From the NCBI GenBank assembly GCA_020024285.1, contig JAHHTZ010000001.1, positions 186,001-250,000 on the forward strand: DNA of 64,000 nucleotides, in the 5' to 3' direction. The position numbers were made by a program, and so were the translations under genes. Of this stretch, positions 42,411 through 51,574 are shown piece after piece; position 1 is the stretch's first letter, and each line of letters starts with the position of its first letter. This stretch comes from Oscillospiraceae bacterium. Its GTDB lineage: Bacteria; Bacillota; Clostridia; Oscillospirales; Ruminococcaceae. The notes under the pieces are model-generated. The model worked only from the letters and a program-made list of their open reading frames with translations. It was not told the origin of the DNA and did no database searches.

Positions 42411-43184
42411 ATGGCATTTACCTATGATTTGACTGCAACCGAAATCATTCAAAAGCTGGGCTGCACCGAACCGCTGGGAGCTGCGGCTCTTGAGCAGGTG
42501 GAGCGCGAAAAGGGTGTGAAGCTCCCCTCTCTCCTTTTCCGATTTTTAAGCTATGCTGCAAACTGCCCGCTCTTTTCCACGTCGGATCTTTGGGTGGACC
42601 CCTCCCGCCTTCACACACAGTATGATTTTATTGAAGAATGGATCGAGGATGATCGGGAATATTTCGAAGGACTCGACCCTGACGAAGGGGAAGCGGAAAG
42701 CGAATTTTATCCCTACTTTCGGCTTCCAAGGGCAGAATGGAATACACTTGCGGAGGATTATCTTCACATCGGAAGCGATTTCGGCGCAGGAATTGTGACG
42801 TTTGCGTTGCATCTGAGCGACCTTAGCAAAAATGATCCCACCGTCTATGCGAATTTTGAGGACGACAGCCTGACCAGCTGGTCTGTCTGGGACGATACAC
42901 TATCCGATTTTCTGATGCGTTCGGTCTGCGATGTTCTGTGCTGCGACGAATATGATACAGCAAAGCGTGTTCTGACAAAGGAAGGCTGGAACGTTCGCAA
43001 CCTCTCCTTTGAGGAATTTTCCTCTCTGCCGATCGATTCCTCCGCGATGCTGCGGTGGCGTTCCGGATATGGGGTGGACCCTGTGTGCGGCTGCGCCTAC
43101 GAGGAAGCAGAAAATCGCTTTATTTTCGCAAAGGTGGATCGCGGTGACCCACAGCGCACAGTTATTATGGAATATCGAAAATAA
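42411..43184 (+). CDS. SUKH-like (SMI1/KNR4) domain protein
   Basis: The 257-residue cytoplasmic protein starts at ATG 42411 (AAAGGAGGAATTC upstream). EPLGAAALEQVEREKGVKLPSLLFRFLSYAANCPLFSTSDLWV and YLHIGSDFGAGIVTFALHLSDLSKNDPTVYANFEDDSLTSWSVWDDTLSDFLM give the SMI1/KNR4 pattern: an N-terminal helix, an LP motif and a nucleotide- or ligand-exposed strand. Two SUKH proteins 7 kb apart with no toxin beside them suggests orphan immunity genes. It ends before its own terminator. Confidence 0.78.
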   Translation: MAFTYDLTATEIIQKLGCTEPLGAAALEQVEREKGVKLPSLLFRFLSYAANCPLFSTSDLWVDPSRLHTQYDFIEEWIEDDREYFEGLDPDEGEAESEFYPYFRLPRAEWNTLAEDYLHIGSDFGAGIVTFALHLSDLSKNDPTVYANFEDDSLTSWSVWDDTLSDFLMRSVCDVLCCDEYDTAKRVLTKEGWNVRNLSFEEFSSLPIDSSAMLRWRSGYGVDPVCGCAYEEAENRFIFAKVDRGDPQRTVIMEYRK

Positions 43185-43196
43185 TACTGCAACGAA

Positions 43197-43228
43197 AAAG
43201 CGGTCATGCCCTACAGCATGACCGCTTT
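43197..43228. terminator. Shared terminator of SUKH and CPBP genes
   Basis: AAAGCGGTCATGC (43197-43209) pairs with GCATGACCGCTTT (43216-43228). A-rich sequence upstream and a modest T-tract serve both strands. Confidence 0.8.
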
Positions 43229-43244
43229 GTTATGCGGAAGTTTC

Positions 43245-44078
43245 CTATGGATTTTGCACAGCATTTCCTCTTTTTCGGATGCAAAAGAGCGCCAGCAGGA
43301 GAAATACCGTATATCCTATGATTGCAGGGACCGACGCTTCGATTCCAAAATCCCCTCCGCTCAGGAGAAAGGACGGATTGCCAAGCACAAAGTTTACAAC
43401 GCAGGTGCTGTCCGGAGTGCTGCCAATGTGCAGGATTCCGCCGATCATCGCCATGTTCCAGACGCCGTGCACAAGGGCGCTGTTCCAGACGGAGCCGCTT
43501 TCCCACACAATAAAGGAAAACAGCACCCCAACGAGCGTTCCGGCAATCAGGAGCTGCACAATGCTCAAAAAGTCAAGGTCGTTTCCAATCAGATGGAGCA
43601 ATGCAAACAAAACGGACGGAATCCAGATTGCCGCCTTGCGGTTCCAGCGTCTTTGCAGCGTACTCATGATGACTCCGCGAAAAATCGCTTCCTCCACAAA
43701 GCCCACCGCCAATCCGAAAAAGGCAATGGCTCCTGATGCAATGTTTATCACGTCCTGCGCAGCATAGGGGTTGACGCTCCATGTTCCGCCCACGCCGACA
43801 CAGAGAAGGATCACCAGAGCCGGCAGAGCAAACGATGCCAGCACCCAGATGGGAGAGAGCTTGAATTTTGGGATATTCACGTCCTCCATACTCATTTTGA
43901 GGATTTTTTGGCAGATTCCCCGCAGGCCGAAGTAGGCAAGTCCCGCGTACAGCACCGCCGTGACGACGTTGGATATGCTTACAGGAAGTCCTGCTCCGGC
44001 GAAAAGGTTCCCCAGTGTCAGTGCAAGAAGCTGCGAAACCACCAGGAGAACAACAGACAGGAGAACGGAAAGAAGCAC
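43245..44078 (-). CDS. CPBP family intramembrane metalloprotease
   Basis: This membrane protein of at least 277 residues has the three CPBP (CAAX protease and bacteriocin-processing) motifs: EEAIFRGVIM, FALLHLIGNDL and HGVWNMAMIG. It has about eight spans. The likely start is unclear: GTG 44078 lacks a ribosome site. An upstream extension (frame open to a TGA near 44120) offers only CTG at 44109-44111, behind AGGGA, so the N-terminus may be mis-set or changed. Substrates in other bacteria include bacteriocin precursors and prenylated peptides. Confidence 0.85.
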   Translation of the reverse strand: MLLSVLLSVVLLVVSQLLALTLGNLFAGAGLPVSISNVVTAVLYAGLAYFGLRGICQKILKMSMEDVNIPKFKLSPIWVLASFALPALVILLCVGVGGTWSVNPYAAQDVINIASGAIAFFGLAVGFVEEAIFRGVIMSTLQRRWNRKAAIWIPSVLFALLHLIGNDLDFLSIVQLLIAGTLVGVLFSFIVWESGSVWNSALVHGVWNMAMIGGILHIGSTPDSTCVVNFVLGNPSFLLSGGDFGIEASVPAIIGYTVFLLLALFCIRKRGNAVQNP

Positions 44079-44147
44079 CTGTTTATTGGAAAGCTGTTGA
44101 TGATGTTTCAGTGAAAATCACGTCCCTTTTCTGAATCGATTTACTTG

Positions 44148-45125
44148 TTACCAGTTTCTATGGTGCCAGAGGATAACATCGTCAAATTTGGCGCGGCACA
44201 GATCCTCCGGCTTGATGAAAAAGCACAGGGTATTCTCTTCCATCTCCTGTTTCGTTGTATTGTCGTACTGGAAGAGAAGCGCCGAATACTCCTTGAGCTT
44301 CGGCTGAGTGGTGCGGATATCGTCGGAGCGGATCGCCGGATGACCGCCGAGCTTGCAGCCCCAGTTGTTGAAATCGTAGGCAAAGGCGTCCATTCCGGGG
44401 CAGTCGCCCAGATTGTAGCCCGCCGTGCGTACCAGCTCCGGTGTGATGCGCGCGGAACATCCCTCGTATCCGCTGTCCAATGCGATGTACTCCTTGTCAT
44501 ACTTGTAGCTCAAGAGCTGAAACGATGCATATTCCTGCTTTTTCGTCGCGCGGAGCTTTCCCTTGAGGCGTGTCATCTGATGGCGACCCTTTGACATATA
44601 TCCTTCTTCCTTGAGCCAGTAGCGCCAGCGCCCGGGAGAAAACCTCTGAAACTCCGGCGGGATCTCCACCCCATCGCGAAGCTCGAAGCGTGTCTTGTTG
44701 TTGGTATCGACGATCGCTGTGACAACGAATCGGGAAATGACGATCTCCTGCTCCCCGATGGGCTGCTGGAGCGCAGCATCGGGTTCGGGATAATAGCGCA
44801 GAGCGTACTGCTCCCGAAGCACGGTGCCATCCTCGTTTTCTGCTAAAAATTTACTTTCTGAATCTGTATCAAGAAAAAACTGAAGGATTCCCTTTTTGGG
44901 GAATCCTTCCGGTGCTCGCAGCTTTGAGAAGTTTAACTGTACCAAAAATTCCATCGGTACACCGTTCGGATTCTGAGGGATGGACTCCCCCTGCGGCAGG
45001 TAGAACACACCGCCGAACTTGCTGTCAAGGCAATCGGTTTCCTTGTCGGGATCGGCTTTTACCTTCAGCGCCGGTAAAAGCGTATCCTCCAGCTGTTCCA
45101 GGATCATTTTCTTGCATCTTGGCAT
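44148..45125 (-). CDS. YwqG-like DUF1963 protein
   Basis: This 325-residue cytoplasmic protein started at ATG 45125 (GAGAGGATG upstream; ATG 45134 touches that site). It has the DUF1963 core: LDSKFGGVFYLPQGESIPQNPNGVPMEFLVQLNFSKL, GILQFFLDTDSESKF, LGGHPAIRSDDIR and FQYDNTTKQEMEENTLCFFI. The family (B. subtilis YwqG) is of unknown function. It is the third gene of a PspA-GIDE-DUF1963 unit, 31 bases after the GIDE gene. Confidence 0.85.
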   Translation of the reverse strand: MPRCKKMILEQLEDTLLPALKVKADPDKETDCLDSKFGGVFYLPQGESIPQNPNGVPMEFLVQLNFSKLRAPEGFPKKGILQFFLDTDSESKFLAENEDGTVLREQYALRYYPEPDAALQQPIGEQEIVISRFVVTAIVDTNNKTRFELRDGVEIPPEFQRFSPGRWRYWLKEEGYMSKGRHQMTRLKGKLRATKKQEYASFQLLSYKYDKEYIALDSGYEGCSARITPELVRTAGYNLGDCPGMDAFAYDFNNWGCKLGGHPAIRSDDIRTTQPKLKEYSALLFQYDNTTKQEMEENTLCFFIKPEDLCRAKFDDVILWHHRNW

Positions 45126-45164
45126 TTCGATCATCCTCTCAAAACTGCGTTTTATTTTGTTGTG

Positions 45165-45953
45165 TTATCGGCTTGTAAAGATCATCACAATGCCGACCAA
45201 AACCAGCACACCGCCGACAATGACAGAGCTGAGCTGATTGTTTTTGTGGTCCTGTACGATCTGCTCCTCCGATTTATAGCTGAGAAGCGAAGGCTTCTTG
45301 CTCAGATGCGCTTTTTCGATCACGTAGCGATCTCCCATGTGAAGCAGCTCGCCCAATACATAGACCGGACTTCCTACCGGGAAGATGCTTTCGATCAGCC
45401 GGTATCCGAGGAAGCGTCCGTCGCTGTACATCATGTTTGAATACCGGGAACCAAAGCGGCTTGCCCACGGGGAATCCGCCGCTTCAAAGCGGTCACAGCA
45501 CTCCATAAGGTCGATGTCGCCGCCAAAGCTGTCGAAATTGATGTAAACCGGGACATCAGTGCTGCTGTCACGCAGATATGCGTCAGCGCTCTGATGCTCG
45601 TTGCTCAACTCGTTTTCCTGTTTTGTCACCTGTGTGCGGCGGTTTCCCTGATTGTCCTGATAGACCCTCGTTTTTTCGGAAACAGACAGGCAGCGGTTGG
45701 TATAATAGGCTGCCTGCCGATTGGAAAATGGGCTGTTGAGCGGTGCGTCGCATACAAGGCTGCCCTTAAGCTCCACATAATGGCGGTAAAACGGGTCCGA
45801 CGAGCTCATCTCGTCCACGATTTCCAGTGCATCCTTGATGCTGGAAGTTTGCATATACAAAGTTTCCTGCAGCTGTGCTCCGCTGCGGCGATACTGATAG
45901 ATCCCGATCGCGATCCCTGCCGCGATCAGCGCAATGCCAATCAGAATCTCCAT
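45165..45953 (-). CDS. GIDE domain membrane protein (MUL1-like, no RING)
   Basis: A 262-residue protein has an N-terminal span (IGIALIAAGIAIGIY), an interior with CDAPLNSPFSNRQAAYYTNRCLSVSEKTRVY, YINFDSFGGDIDLMECCDRFEA and YRLIESIFPVGSPVYVLGELLHMGDRYVIE, and a C-terminal span (VIVGGVLVLVGIVMIFTS). This is the GIDE domain of the mitochondrial ligase MUL1, but without the RING that makes that protein a ligase. Its place between PspA and DUF1963 suggests a membrane-stress role. Confidence 0.85.
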   Translation of the reverse strand: MEILIGIALIAAGIAIGIYQYRRSGAQLQETLYMQTSSIKDALEIVDEMSSSDPFYRHYVELKGSLVCDAPLNSPFSNRQAAYYTNRCLSVSEKTRVYQDNQGNRRTQVTKQENELSNEHQSADAYLRDSSTDVPVYINFDSFGGDIDLMECCDRFEAADSPWASRFGSRYSNMMYSDGRFLGYRLIESIFPVGSPVYVLGELLHMGDRYVIEKAHLSKKPSLLSYKSEEQIVQDHKNNQLSSVIVGGVLVLVGIVMIFTSR

Positions 45954-45981
45954 GCTTTCCCCCTCCTCACCTGCGCAGGAA

Positions 45982-46647
45982 TTACTTGTTCATTTCAGCC
46001 ATCAGGCGAGCCATCTCAGAATCTACTGCACTGTCCTGAGCAAGCTCTTTGAACTCGTCCTTTGCAAAGGTGGTGTCGCCCGACATGGATGCAAATGCTT
46101 CTGCCTCGGCTTCTTTTCCTTCGATCTTGCGCTCCATTTTATCGAGCTTGGAGAATGCACTGTCGGAGGAGGTTCCGCTCAGGGTGGTTGCTACGTCCTT
46201 CTGAGCATCTGCCATGCGTGCGCGTGCAACAAGCATGTTCTGACGCATCCGCGCTTCCTCAAGCTTGCCCTTGAGTGTTTCCACTCTGCTGCGCAGCTCT
46301 GCGGTCTGTGCGCTGATCTGATCGTAGGAAGCCTGGAAGCTCTGGATATTTCCGTCTACGGTCACTTTATTGGCCAGCGCCTTGCGTGCCAGCTCCTGAT
46401 TGCCTGCTCCAAGTGCCATTTTTGCTTTATTTTCCCAGTCCTGTGCCTGTGCTTTGGCATTTTCGAGCTGTTTTGCAGCCTGCTTTTCGCTTGCCATTGC
46501 CTGACCCAGTGCCTGAGTAGCTTCGCGGATCTGCTGTTCCATATCAATAATGATTTGTTTCACCATTTTTTCCGGGTCTTCTGCTCTGTCCAAAAGATCG
46601 TTTACATTGGAGCGAAACAGGTCGCCCACTCTTTCAAAAATTCCCAT
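45982..46647 (-). CDS. PspA/IM30 family membrane stress protein
   Basis: The protein has 221 residues from ATG 46647 (AGGAGGGTTTG upstream), normal for PspA/Vipp1/LiaH. MGIFERVGDLFRSNVNDLLDRAEDPEKMVKQIIIDMEQQIREA is the family amphipathic N-terminus, and the rest is a long coiled coil. It forms ring or scaffold assemblies that support damaged membranes. It heads a PspA-GIDE-DUF1963 operon with the promoter at 46744-46772. I saw no PspF or LiaRS regulator nearby. Confidence 0.93.
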   Translation of the reverse strand: MGIFERVGDLFRSNVNDLLDRAEDPEKMVKQIIIDMEQQIREATQALGQAMASEKQAAKQLENAKAQAQDWENKAKMALGAGNQELARKALANKVTVDGNIQSFQASYDQISAQTAELRSRVETLKGKLEEARMRQNMLVARARMADAQKDVATTLSGTSSDSAFSKLDKMERKIEGKEAEAEAFASMSGDTTFAKDEFKELAQDSAVDSEMARLMAEMNK

Positions 46648-46743
46648 AACAAACCCTCCTGATGTCGGATGAAAGGGACGGAATGTTCCCTGAAAAATGA
46701 GAGGAGCAAAAACGTCCAATCTTCCTCTTTTTGATTTGTGTCC

Positions 46744-46772
46744 ATTATATAATACAATTTTATCTTATACAA
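46744..46772 (-). promoter_or_regulatory. Promoter of the pspA-like operon
   Basis: TTGTAT (46767-46772) and TATAAT (46744-46749) on the minus strand, 17 bases apart. The remaining interval 46773-47018 is AT-rich with no gene that I can support, and ends in the ribosome site of the DUF1835 gene. Confidence 0.75.
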
Positions 46773-47018
46773 TGCTTTTAGTTGTTCTGAAACATATTTT
46801 GTCATTTCATACAAATTTTTTCTTAAATTCTATTCAGTAAAACCTTACTTTTCTTTTGCCTCTCCTGTGTGATATCCAATATTTCCTTTTATGCTGTGTT
46901 TTTGTGGAATTGAGGTGCAAGCTTCTGCCGAATGTTCACAATTTTTTCTCTCTTCCGTGCGTAAGATGTGGTATACTTGACCTATTTGAGCAAGGCATTT
47001 TATGCGAAAGGAGCCAAC

Positions 47019-47945
47019 ATGTTAGAAATTGTGTTCAATAAAAGCAGCGAAGGCGCTTTGAAGGTTGCACAGCACTGCGGTGAACGATCGATCAAGGGAT
47101 GCAGTGCCGCTTTGGTGCTGCCGGAAACGGACCGTAGCGCATGCTGCAGCGCATCGTGTCCGCCGCCCGACCGGGTGCACCGAGAAGATGCTGTTTCGCT
47201 GGGAGGAGCTGCGTCCGATATTTTCTGCTTTTGTGATGACTACAGCATTGGAGAAATCCGTGGGGATGGATTTTCTCAGGAGAGAATCGAGAGCCTTCGC
47301 GCGCTTTTTTCCCTCTATCCCTTCCATTTGGAATATCGATTGGAAATTGCGGAACGTTCTCGTGATCTCTTCGAGAAGCTGCTCCGACGTGCCACGCAGG
47401 GGGAACCGCTGCGCATTTGGTACAGCAGTGCTCCGCACGAGGTCTGCGGGATCTGCTGGTTTTTGACCCAGCTTCAGGATCGGCTGACTGCCCTGCCCCC
47501 GATCACTGCCATCAAGCTCCCCCATTTTGTACAAAACGGCAGCACCCTCACACGGTATCTGGGGTGGGGCGAGGTTGCTCCGGAGGAATTTTACAGCTTT
47601 CTTCCCTATGAGGAGAAGATCCTCCCATCGTTTCTGACTGCGTGTTCCATCAAGTGGAACCAGCTGCAAGGGCAAAATGCGATGCTGCGCGCTGTCATCA
47701 ACGGTGATTTGCAGAGTGTTCCGGAGAGCTTTTATGATTCTTTCATCGAAAACGAGCTGTCGCAGATGGAGGATGAATTTTATGAGGCGTTCCTGATTGA
47801 AAATCTCATCGGAAAATATCAGCTGAGCATCGGGGACGAATGGTTCGCCCTGCGCATTGAAAAAATGATTCAAGACGGAAGGCTGATCTCTTTGGCACAG
47901 GAAAACGATTGCGGCTACCGAAAGTATCTGAAAAAGGTAAAATAA
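47019..47945 (+). CDS. DUF1835/DUF3658-type protein
   Basis: This 308-residue protein starts at ATG 47019 behind AAAGGAGCCAAC. Its N-terminus MLEIVFNKSSEGALKVAQ fits DUF1835, and the DUF3658 region follows with EYRLEIAERSRDLFEKLLRRATQGEPLRIWYSSAPHEVCGICWF. The middle is Cys-rich (CCSASCPPPD), which is unusual for the family. Homologues are thought to be unclassified cytoplasmic proteins often beside regulators; no function can be given. It ends before its own terminator. Confidence 0.72.
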   Translation: MLEIVFNKSSEGALKVAQHCGERSIKGCSAALVLPETDRSACCSASCPPPDRVHREDAVSLGGAASDIFCFCDDYSIGEIRGDGFSQERIESLRALFSLYPFHLEYRLEIAERSRDLFEKLLRRATQGEPLRIWYSSAPHEVCGICWFLTQLQDRLTALPPITAIKLPHFVQNGSTLTRYLGWGEVAPEEFYSFLPYEEKILPSFLTACSIKWNQLQGQNAMLRAVINGDLQSVPESFYDSFIENELSQMEDEFYEAFLIENLIGKYQLSIGDEWFALRIEKMIQDGRLISLAQENDCGYRKYLKKVK

Positions 47946-47978
47946 AATGGATGGTGTGGGAATCACACCATCCATTTT
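47944..47978. terminator. Terminator, bidirectional
   Basis: AAAATGGATGGTGTG (47944-47958) pairs with CACACCATCCATTTT (47964-47978). A and T tracts occur on both sides; it serves the DUF1835 gene and the convergent small membrane protein. Confidence 0.85.
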
Positions 47979-48023
47979 ATTTTACAGGGCGCTCTCCCCT
48001 GTTCTTTTGCAGCAGACTATTCG

Positions 48024-48449
48024 TTAGAAAAACAGTGCAATCAGCGACATCACAAGGAAGCAGGCACCTGCCAGCACATTGCATCCGATGGTTGCAACGA
48101 TTTGCTCCTCGTCGCTGAGTTCGTCGAAGGAGATGATTTTTTCGTCCACAAAGTCCACGATATCTCTGGAACGGTGACGTCTGTGGCTGCGGTTGTGCGG
48201 CATATTCTTTGTGATCCACGGGATGTGCGGATTGATGCCGTCGAGCTTGAGATAGCTCAGCCATGCCACAACAAACAGGAACATACCTACCACGAAGAAG
48301 CAGGATTCCACCATAGAATAAAAGCCGTCAACATTCACAAAGCGATCCCACAGCAGCGCAACACACAGCCCGACGCTGAAGCGGGTGACGGCTTTATAGA
48401 TGATGGGGCGCATCATATACGGTTTATAAATTGCTTTGATTTTTCTCAT
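48024..48449 (-). CDS. Small membrane protein of unknown function
   Basis: The 141-residue protein has two or three spans (TRFSVGLCVALLWDRF, VESCFFVVGMFLFVVAWLSYL, CNVLAGACFLVMSLIALFF). A basic patch (NRSHRRHRSRDI) and acidic patch (SFDELSDEEQIVATI) lie between the second and third spans on the inside. Function unknown. A TTGACA/TACAAT promoter with 17-base spacing is at 48488-48516. It is convergent with the DUF1835 gene. Confidence 0.75.
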   Translation of the reverse strand: MRKIKAIYKPYMMRPIIYKAVTRFSVGLCVALLWDRFVNVDGFYSMVESCFFVVGMFLFVVAWLSYLKLDGINPHIPWITKNMPHNRSHRRHRSRDIVDFVDEKIISFDELSDEEQIVATIGCNVLAGACFLVMSLIALFF

Positions 48450-48487
48450 TACTTCAGGACCCTTTCCGATATCTGTATCATATGTAC

Positions 48488-48516
48488 ATTGTATTTTAAT
48501 CGAAACGCTTTGTCAA
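48488..48516 (-). promoter_or_regulatory. Promoter of the small membrane protein gene
   Basis: Minus-strand TTGACA (48511-48516) and TACAAT (48488-48493), 17 bases apart, about 40 bases before the start codon. Confidence 0.8.
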
Positions 48517-48560
48517 TCATCTCCGGGAGGATTCGCCCGAATCTGAGCAGATACAACAAA

Positions 48561-48589
48561 AGAGAGCTGTCGTTTCCCGACAGCTCTCT
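48561..48589 (-). terminator. Terminator of the opp operon
   Basis: A 12-bp stem (48561-48572 with 48578-48589) followed on the minus strand by TTTTGTTG, twenty bases past the last opp stop. Confidence 0.85.
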
Positions 48590-48609
48590 CAAGGGAAGAA
48601 TTTGAAACG

Positions 48610-49557
48610 CTATACACGCTCAAGCTCTTCGATTTCTTTTCTGTATCCTTCCAGCTCTTTCTGGTTGCCGTATACGAAGTGACCTTCCAGAATTTCTTCC
48701 CAAACCGGCTGATCCACAGAATAATCGTGGATGGATGGGTCGTATACAAGAAGTTTTTTCTTCTTCTCAACCTCTGGGTCCGGCATTGGAACTGCGGACA
48801 GCAGAGCCTTTGTATAGGGGTGCAGCGGATGGAGGAACAGCTCCTCTGCCTCTGCCAGCTCTACGATGCGTCCCTTGTGGATAACTGCGATACGGTCAGA
48901 AATGAATCGTACAACAGAAAGGTCGTGCGCAATGAAAAGATAGGTCAGCCCGCGATCTCTTTTGAGGCGGTTGAGCAGGTTCAAAACCTGCGCACGGATG
49001 GAAACGTCCAATGCGGAAATCGGCTCATCGGCTACGATGAATTCCGGTTCCATAACCAGTGCTCTTGCGATACCGATACGCTGTCTTTGTCCGCCCGAAA
49101 ATTCGTGCGGGAAACGGGAAGCGAATTCCGGCAGCAAGCCAACCTCACGCAGAGCTCTCTGCACCTTTTCCTCGCGGTCTTTTTCATCCTTGTACAGATG
49201 GTGGTTGATCAGACCTTCGGAAATGATGTAGTCGACCTTTGCACGCTCGTTCAAAGATGCCATCGGGTCCTGGAAAATCATCTGGCAGGTACGGATGACT
49301 TCTTTGTCGAGTTCCTTCGGGATCTTGCCGTTGATCTTTTTGCCCTTGAGATAGATCTCACCGGCAGATGTTGGGTTGATTCTCAGGATGGCGCGGCCGA
49401 TCGTCGTTTTACCGGAACCGGATTCGCCTACCAGAGAAAAAGTTTCTCCTTTGTAAATGTCAAAGTTGACATGGTCTACAGCGACAAACTTGCTTTTTCC
49501 TTTGCCGAAGCTGATCTGCAAGTCTTTTATTTCAATCAATTTCTCACGTTCTGCCAT
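48610..49557 (-). CDS. oppF: Oligopeptide ABC transporter ATPase OppF
   Basis: A 315-residue ATPase with Walker [13 protein letters not shown], signature [15 protein letters not shown], Walker [20 protein letters not shown], and the OppF-specific tail [20 protein letters not shown]. It powers peptide import together with OppD. It follows oppD by 4 bases and is the last gene of the operon. Confidence 0.96.
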   Translation of the reverse strand: MAEREKLIEIKDLQISFGKGKSKFVAVDHVNFDIYKGETFSLVGESGSGKTTIGRAILRINPTSAGEIYLKGKKINGKIPKELDKEVIRTCQMIFQDPMASLNERAKVDYIISEGLINHHLYKDEKDREEKVQRALREVGLLPEFASRFPHEFSGGQRQRIGIARALVMEPEFIVADEPISALDVSIRAQVLNLLNRLKRDRGLTYLFIAHDLSVVRFISDRIAVIHKGRIVELAEAEELFLHPLHPYTKALLSAVPMPDPEVEKKKKLLVYDPSIHDYSVDQPVWEEILEGHFVYGNQKELEGYRKEIEELERV

Positions 49558-49561
49558 GTCA

Positions 49562-50602
49562 CTACCCCCTTGCTCTCATTTTCTCACGCAGGCGGCGAAT
49601 AGCCTCCGGCTGCTCGATTTTCGGAGCACGCGGGTCGAGATACCAAGTCTTTGCTTTGTGTGTTTCGGATACTTCAAAGAATGGCGGCTCTTTTACAAAG
49701 TCGATTGCCAAAGCCTGTTTGTTTCGTGGTGCAAAAGCATCCCCCTTGATGGTGTTGAAGAGGTTCGGCGGAGTACCCTCGATGGAAGGAAGCTCCTCGC
49801 CCTTCACGCCCAGCTGAGGCAGTGCGGACAGCAGTGCCCAGGTGTATGGATGCCATGCATCGTAGAATATTTCGTTTACCAGTCCGTACTCTACGATCTG
49901 ACCGGCATACATTACTGCTACACGGTCTGCAACGTTTGCAACAACGCCAAGGTCGTGTGTGATGTAAATAACGGTCATGTGCAGTTCTGACTGCAGGTTG
50001 CGGATCAGGTCAAGGATCTGTGCCTGAATGGTAACGTCAAGTGCTGTGGTTGGCTCGTCGCAGATGAGGATCTGTGGACGACATGCAACTGCAATCGCAA
50101 TTACAACACGCTGACGCATACCGCCGGAAAACTCATGCGGATACTGATTGTAGCGGCGTTCCGGGTCAGGGATGCCTACTTTCTTGAGCATCTCCAGTGC
50201 CTCTTTTTTGGCTTCCTCGCCTTTGAGTCCCTGGTGCAGCTCAATGCTTTCCTGAATCTGTTTTCCGATTTTTTTCAGTGGGTTCAAAGAGGTCATTGGG
50301 TCCTGCATTACCATTGCAATCTTCTTGCCTCGGATGTTGAGCCACTGTGCCTCTTTTGTGTACTTGGAAATATCATTTCCCTCGTACATGATGCTGCCGC
50401 CGATAATGCTGCCGTTGGCATCGAGCATACCTACAAACGATTTTGTAAATACCGATTTGCCGGATCCGGACTCTCCTACGATGGCGAGCGTTTCGCCCTC
50501 GTAGAGGTCCAGGGAGCATTTTCTGATTGCTGTCAATTTCTTTCCACGCAAGCTGAACTGGATTTCCACATCTTTAGCAGATAAAATTGGTTCTTTTGCC
50601 AT
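49562..50602 (-). CDS. oppD: Oligopeptide ABC transporter ATPase OppD
   Basis: A 346-residue ATPase with Walker [26 protein letters not shown], Walker [20 protein letters not shown], and the C-terminal [15 protein letters not shown] motif. It is the OppD half of the heterodimer. ATG 50602 follows GGAGGG, and oppC lies 21 bases upstream. Confidence 0.96.
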   Translation of the reverse strand: MAKEPILSAKDVEIQFSLRGKKLTAIRKCSLDLYEGETLAIVGESGSGKSVFTKSFVGMLDANGSIIGGSIMYEGNDISKYTKEAQWLNIRGKKIAMVMQDPMTSLNPLKKIGKQIQESIELHQGLKGEEAKKEALEMLKKVGIPDPERRYNQYPHEFSGGMRQRVVIAIAVACRPQILICDEPTTALDVTIQAQILDLIRNLQSELHMTVIYITHDLGVVANVADRVAVMYAGQIVEYGLVNEIFYDAWHPYTWALLSALPQLGVKGEELPSIEGTPPNLFNTIKGDAFAPRNKQALAIDFVKEPPFFEVSETHKAKTWYLDPRAPKIEQPEAIRRLREKMRARG

Positions 50603-50623
50603 TTATGCGTCCCTCCTGTTCCT

Positions 50624-51574
50624 TTATACGTGATTTCGTGGGTCAGAAGCATCAGAGAATGCATTACCAATCAGATAGAATGTGATGGTGATCAAGGAAA
50701 CGATAACCGCCGGGAAAACCAGCAGATAAGGATAATCCAAGAAATAAGCGCGTGCATTTCTAAGCAAAATACCCAAAGATGGTGTGTTGATGTCAAGTCC
50801 CAAGCCGAGGTAGGACAGTGTGGATTCCATACCGATGGTACCTGGGATGGACAGTGCCAAGCGCAGGATGATTACGCTGATGAGGTATGGCAGGATGTTT
50901 TTGGTGAGAATACGCCAGATGTTGGTGCCCAGTGTTCTGGATGCCAGGTTGTATTCTCTATCGCGGTACATGAGCACAAGGTTGCGCACATTTCGTGCCA
51001 TTACAAGCCAGCCAAACAGGATCAGCGAAACAGCCATGATGGTGAAGCTCTGACCGACCAGCAGTGCGATCAGGGTCATGTAAATGATCATCGGAACGTT
51101 GTTGATGATGTTGTAGATTTCCGTGATAAGACGGTCCAATTTACGAACATAGCCCCATACACATCCGATGGTGATGCCAAGTGCACACTCGCCCAATGCT
51201 ACGATCAATGCGAGCTTGATGGAAGTCTGGGATGCATACCATACCTGGCACCAGTAGTCACGGCCGATGTTGTCTGTACCGAACCAGTATTCCCCGTTTG
51301 GACGGATGAATGCCTTCCCGGTGTCCGGCACAAGCGATTGATAGTCATATTTGCCGATTGCCAAAGCAACAAAGGAAAAGATGACCAATGCGATGAAAAC
51401 AATACTAAGGATAACAGCAGACTTCTTTTTCAGGAAGTTCTGGAAAACAGACCTCCAGTAAGAGTATTCGGAATAACCGATCATCTCAGCTGCTTCAGGA
51501 GAATATTCAACGAAATGGAAGAGTTCGTCTTCGTTTTCGAGTTTCTGATCTACTACTTTATTCTGATCGTCCAC
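50624..51574 (-). CDS. oppC: Oligopeptide ABC transporter permease OppC
   Basis: A 316-residue permease: an N-terminal cytoplasmic tail, first span about residues 50-72 (SAVILSIVFIALVIFSFVALAIGKY), and the EAA loop EYNLASRTLGTNIWRILTKNILPYLISVIIL. The start is GTG 51574, sharing one base with the oppB stop (TAGTG) behind AAAGGAGG, so translation is coupled. The GTDNIGRDYW block is typical of OppC/DppC. Confidence 0.95.
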   Translation of the reverse strand: MDDQNKVVDQKLENEDELFHFVEYSPEAAEMIGYSEYSYWRSVFQNFLKKKSAVILSIVFIALVIFSFVALAIGKYDYQSLVPDTGKAFIRPNGEYWFGTDNIGRDYWCQVWYASQTSIKLALIVALGECALGITIGCVWGYVRKLDRLITEIYNIINNVPMIIYMTLIALLVGQSFTIMAVSLILFGWLVMARNVRNLVLMYRDREYNLASRTLGTNIWRILTKNILPYLISVIILRLALSIPGTIGMESTLSYLGLGLDINTPSLGILLRNARAYFLDYPYLLVFPAVIVSLITITFYLIGNAFSDASDPRNHV

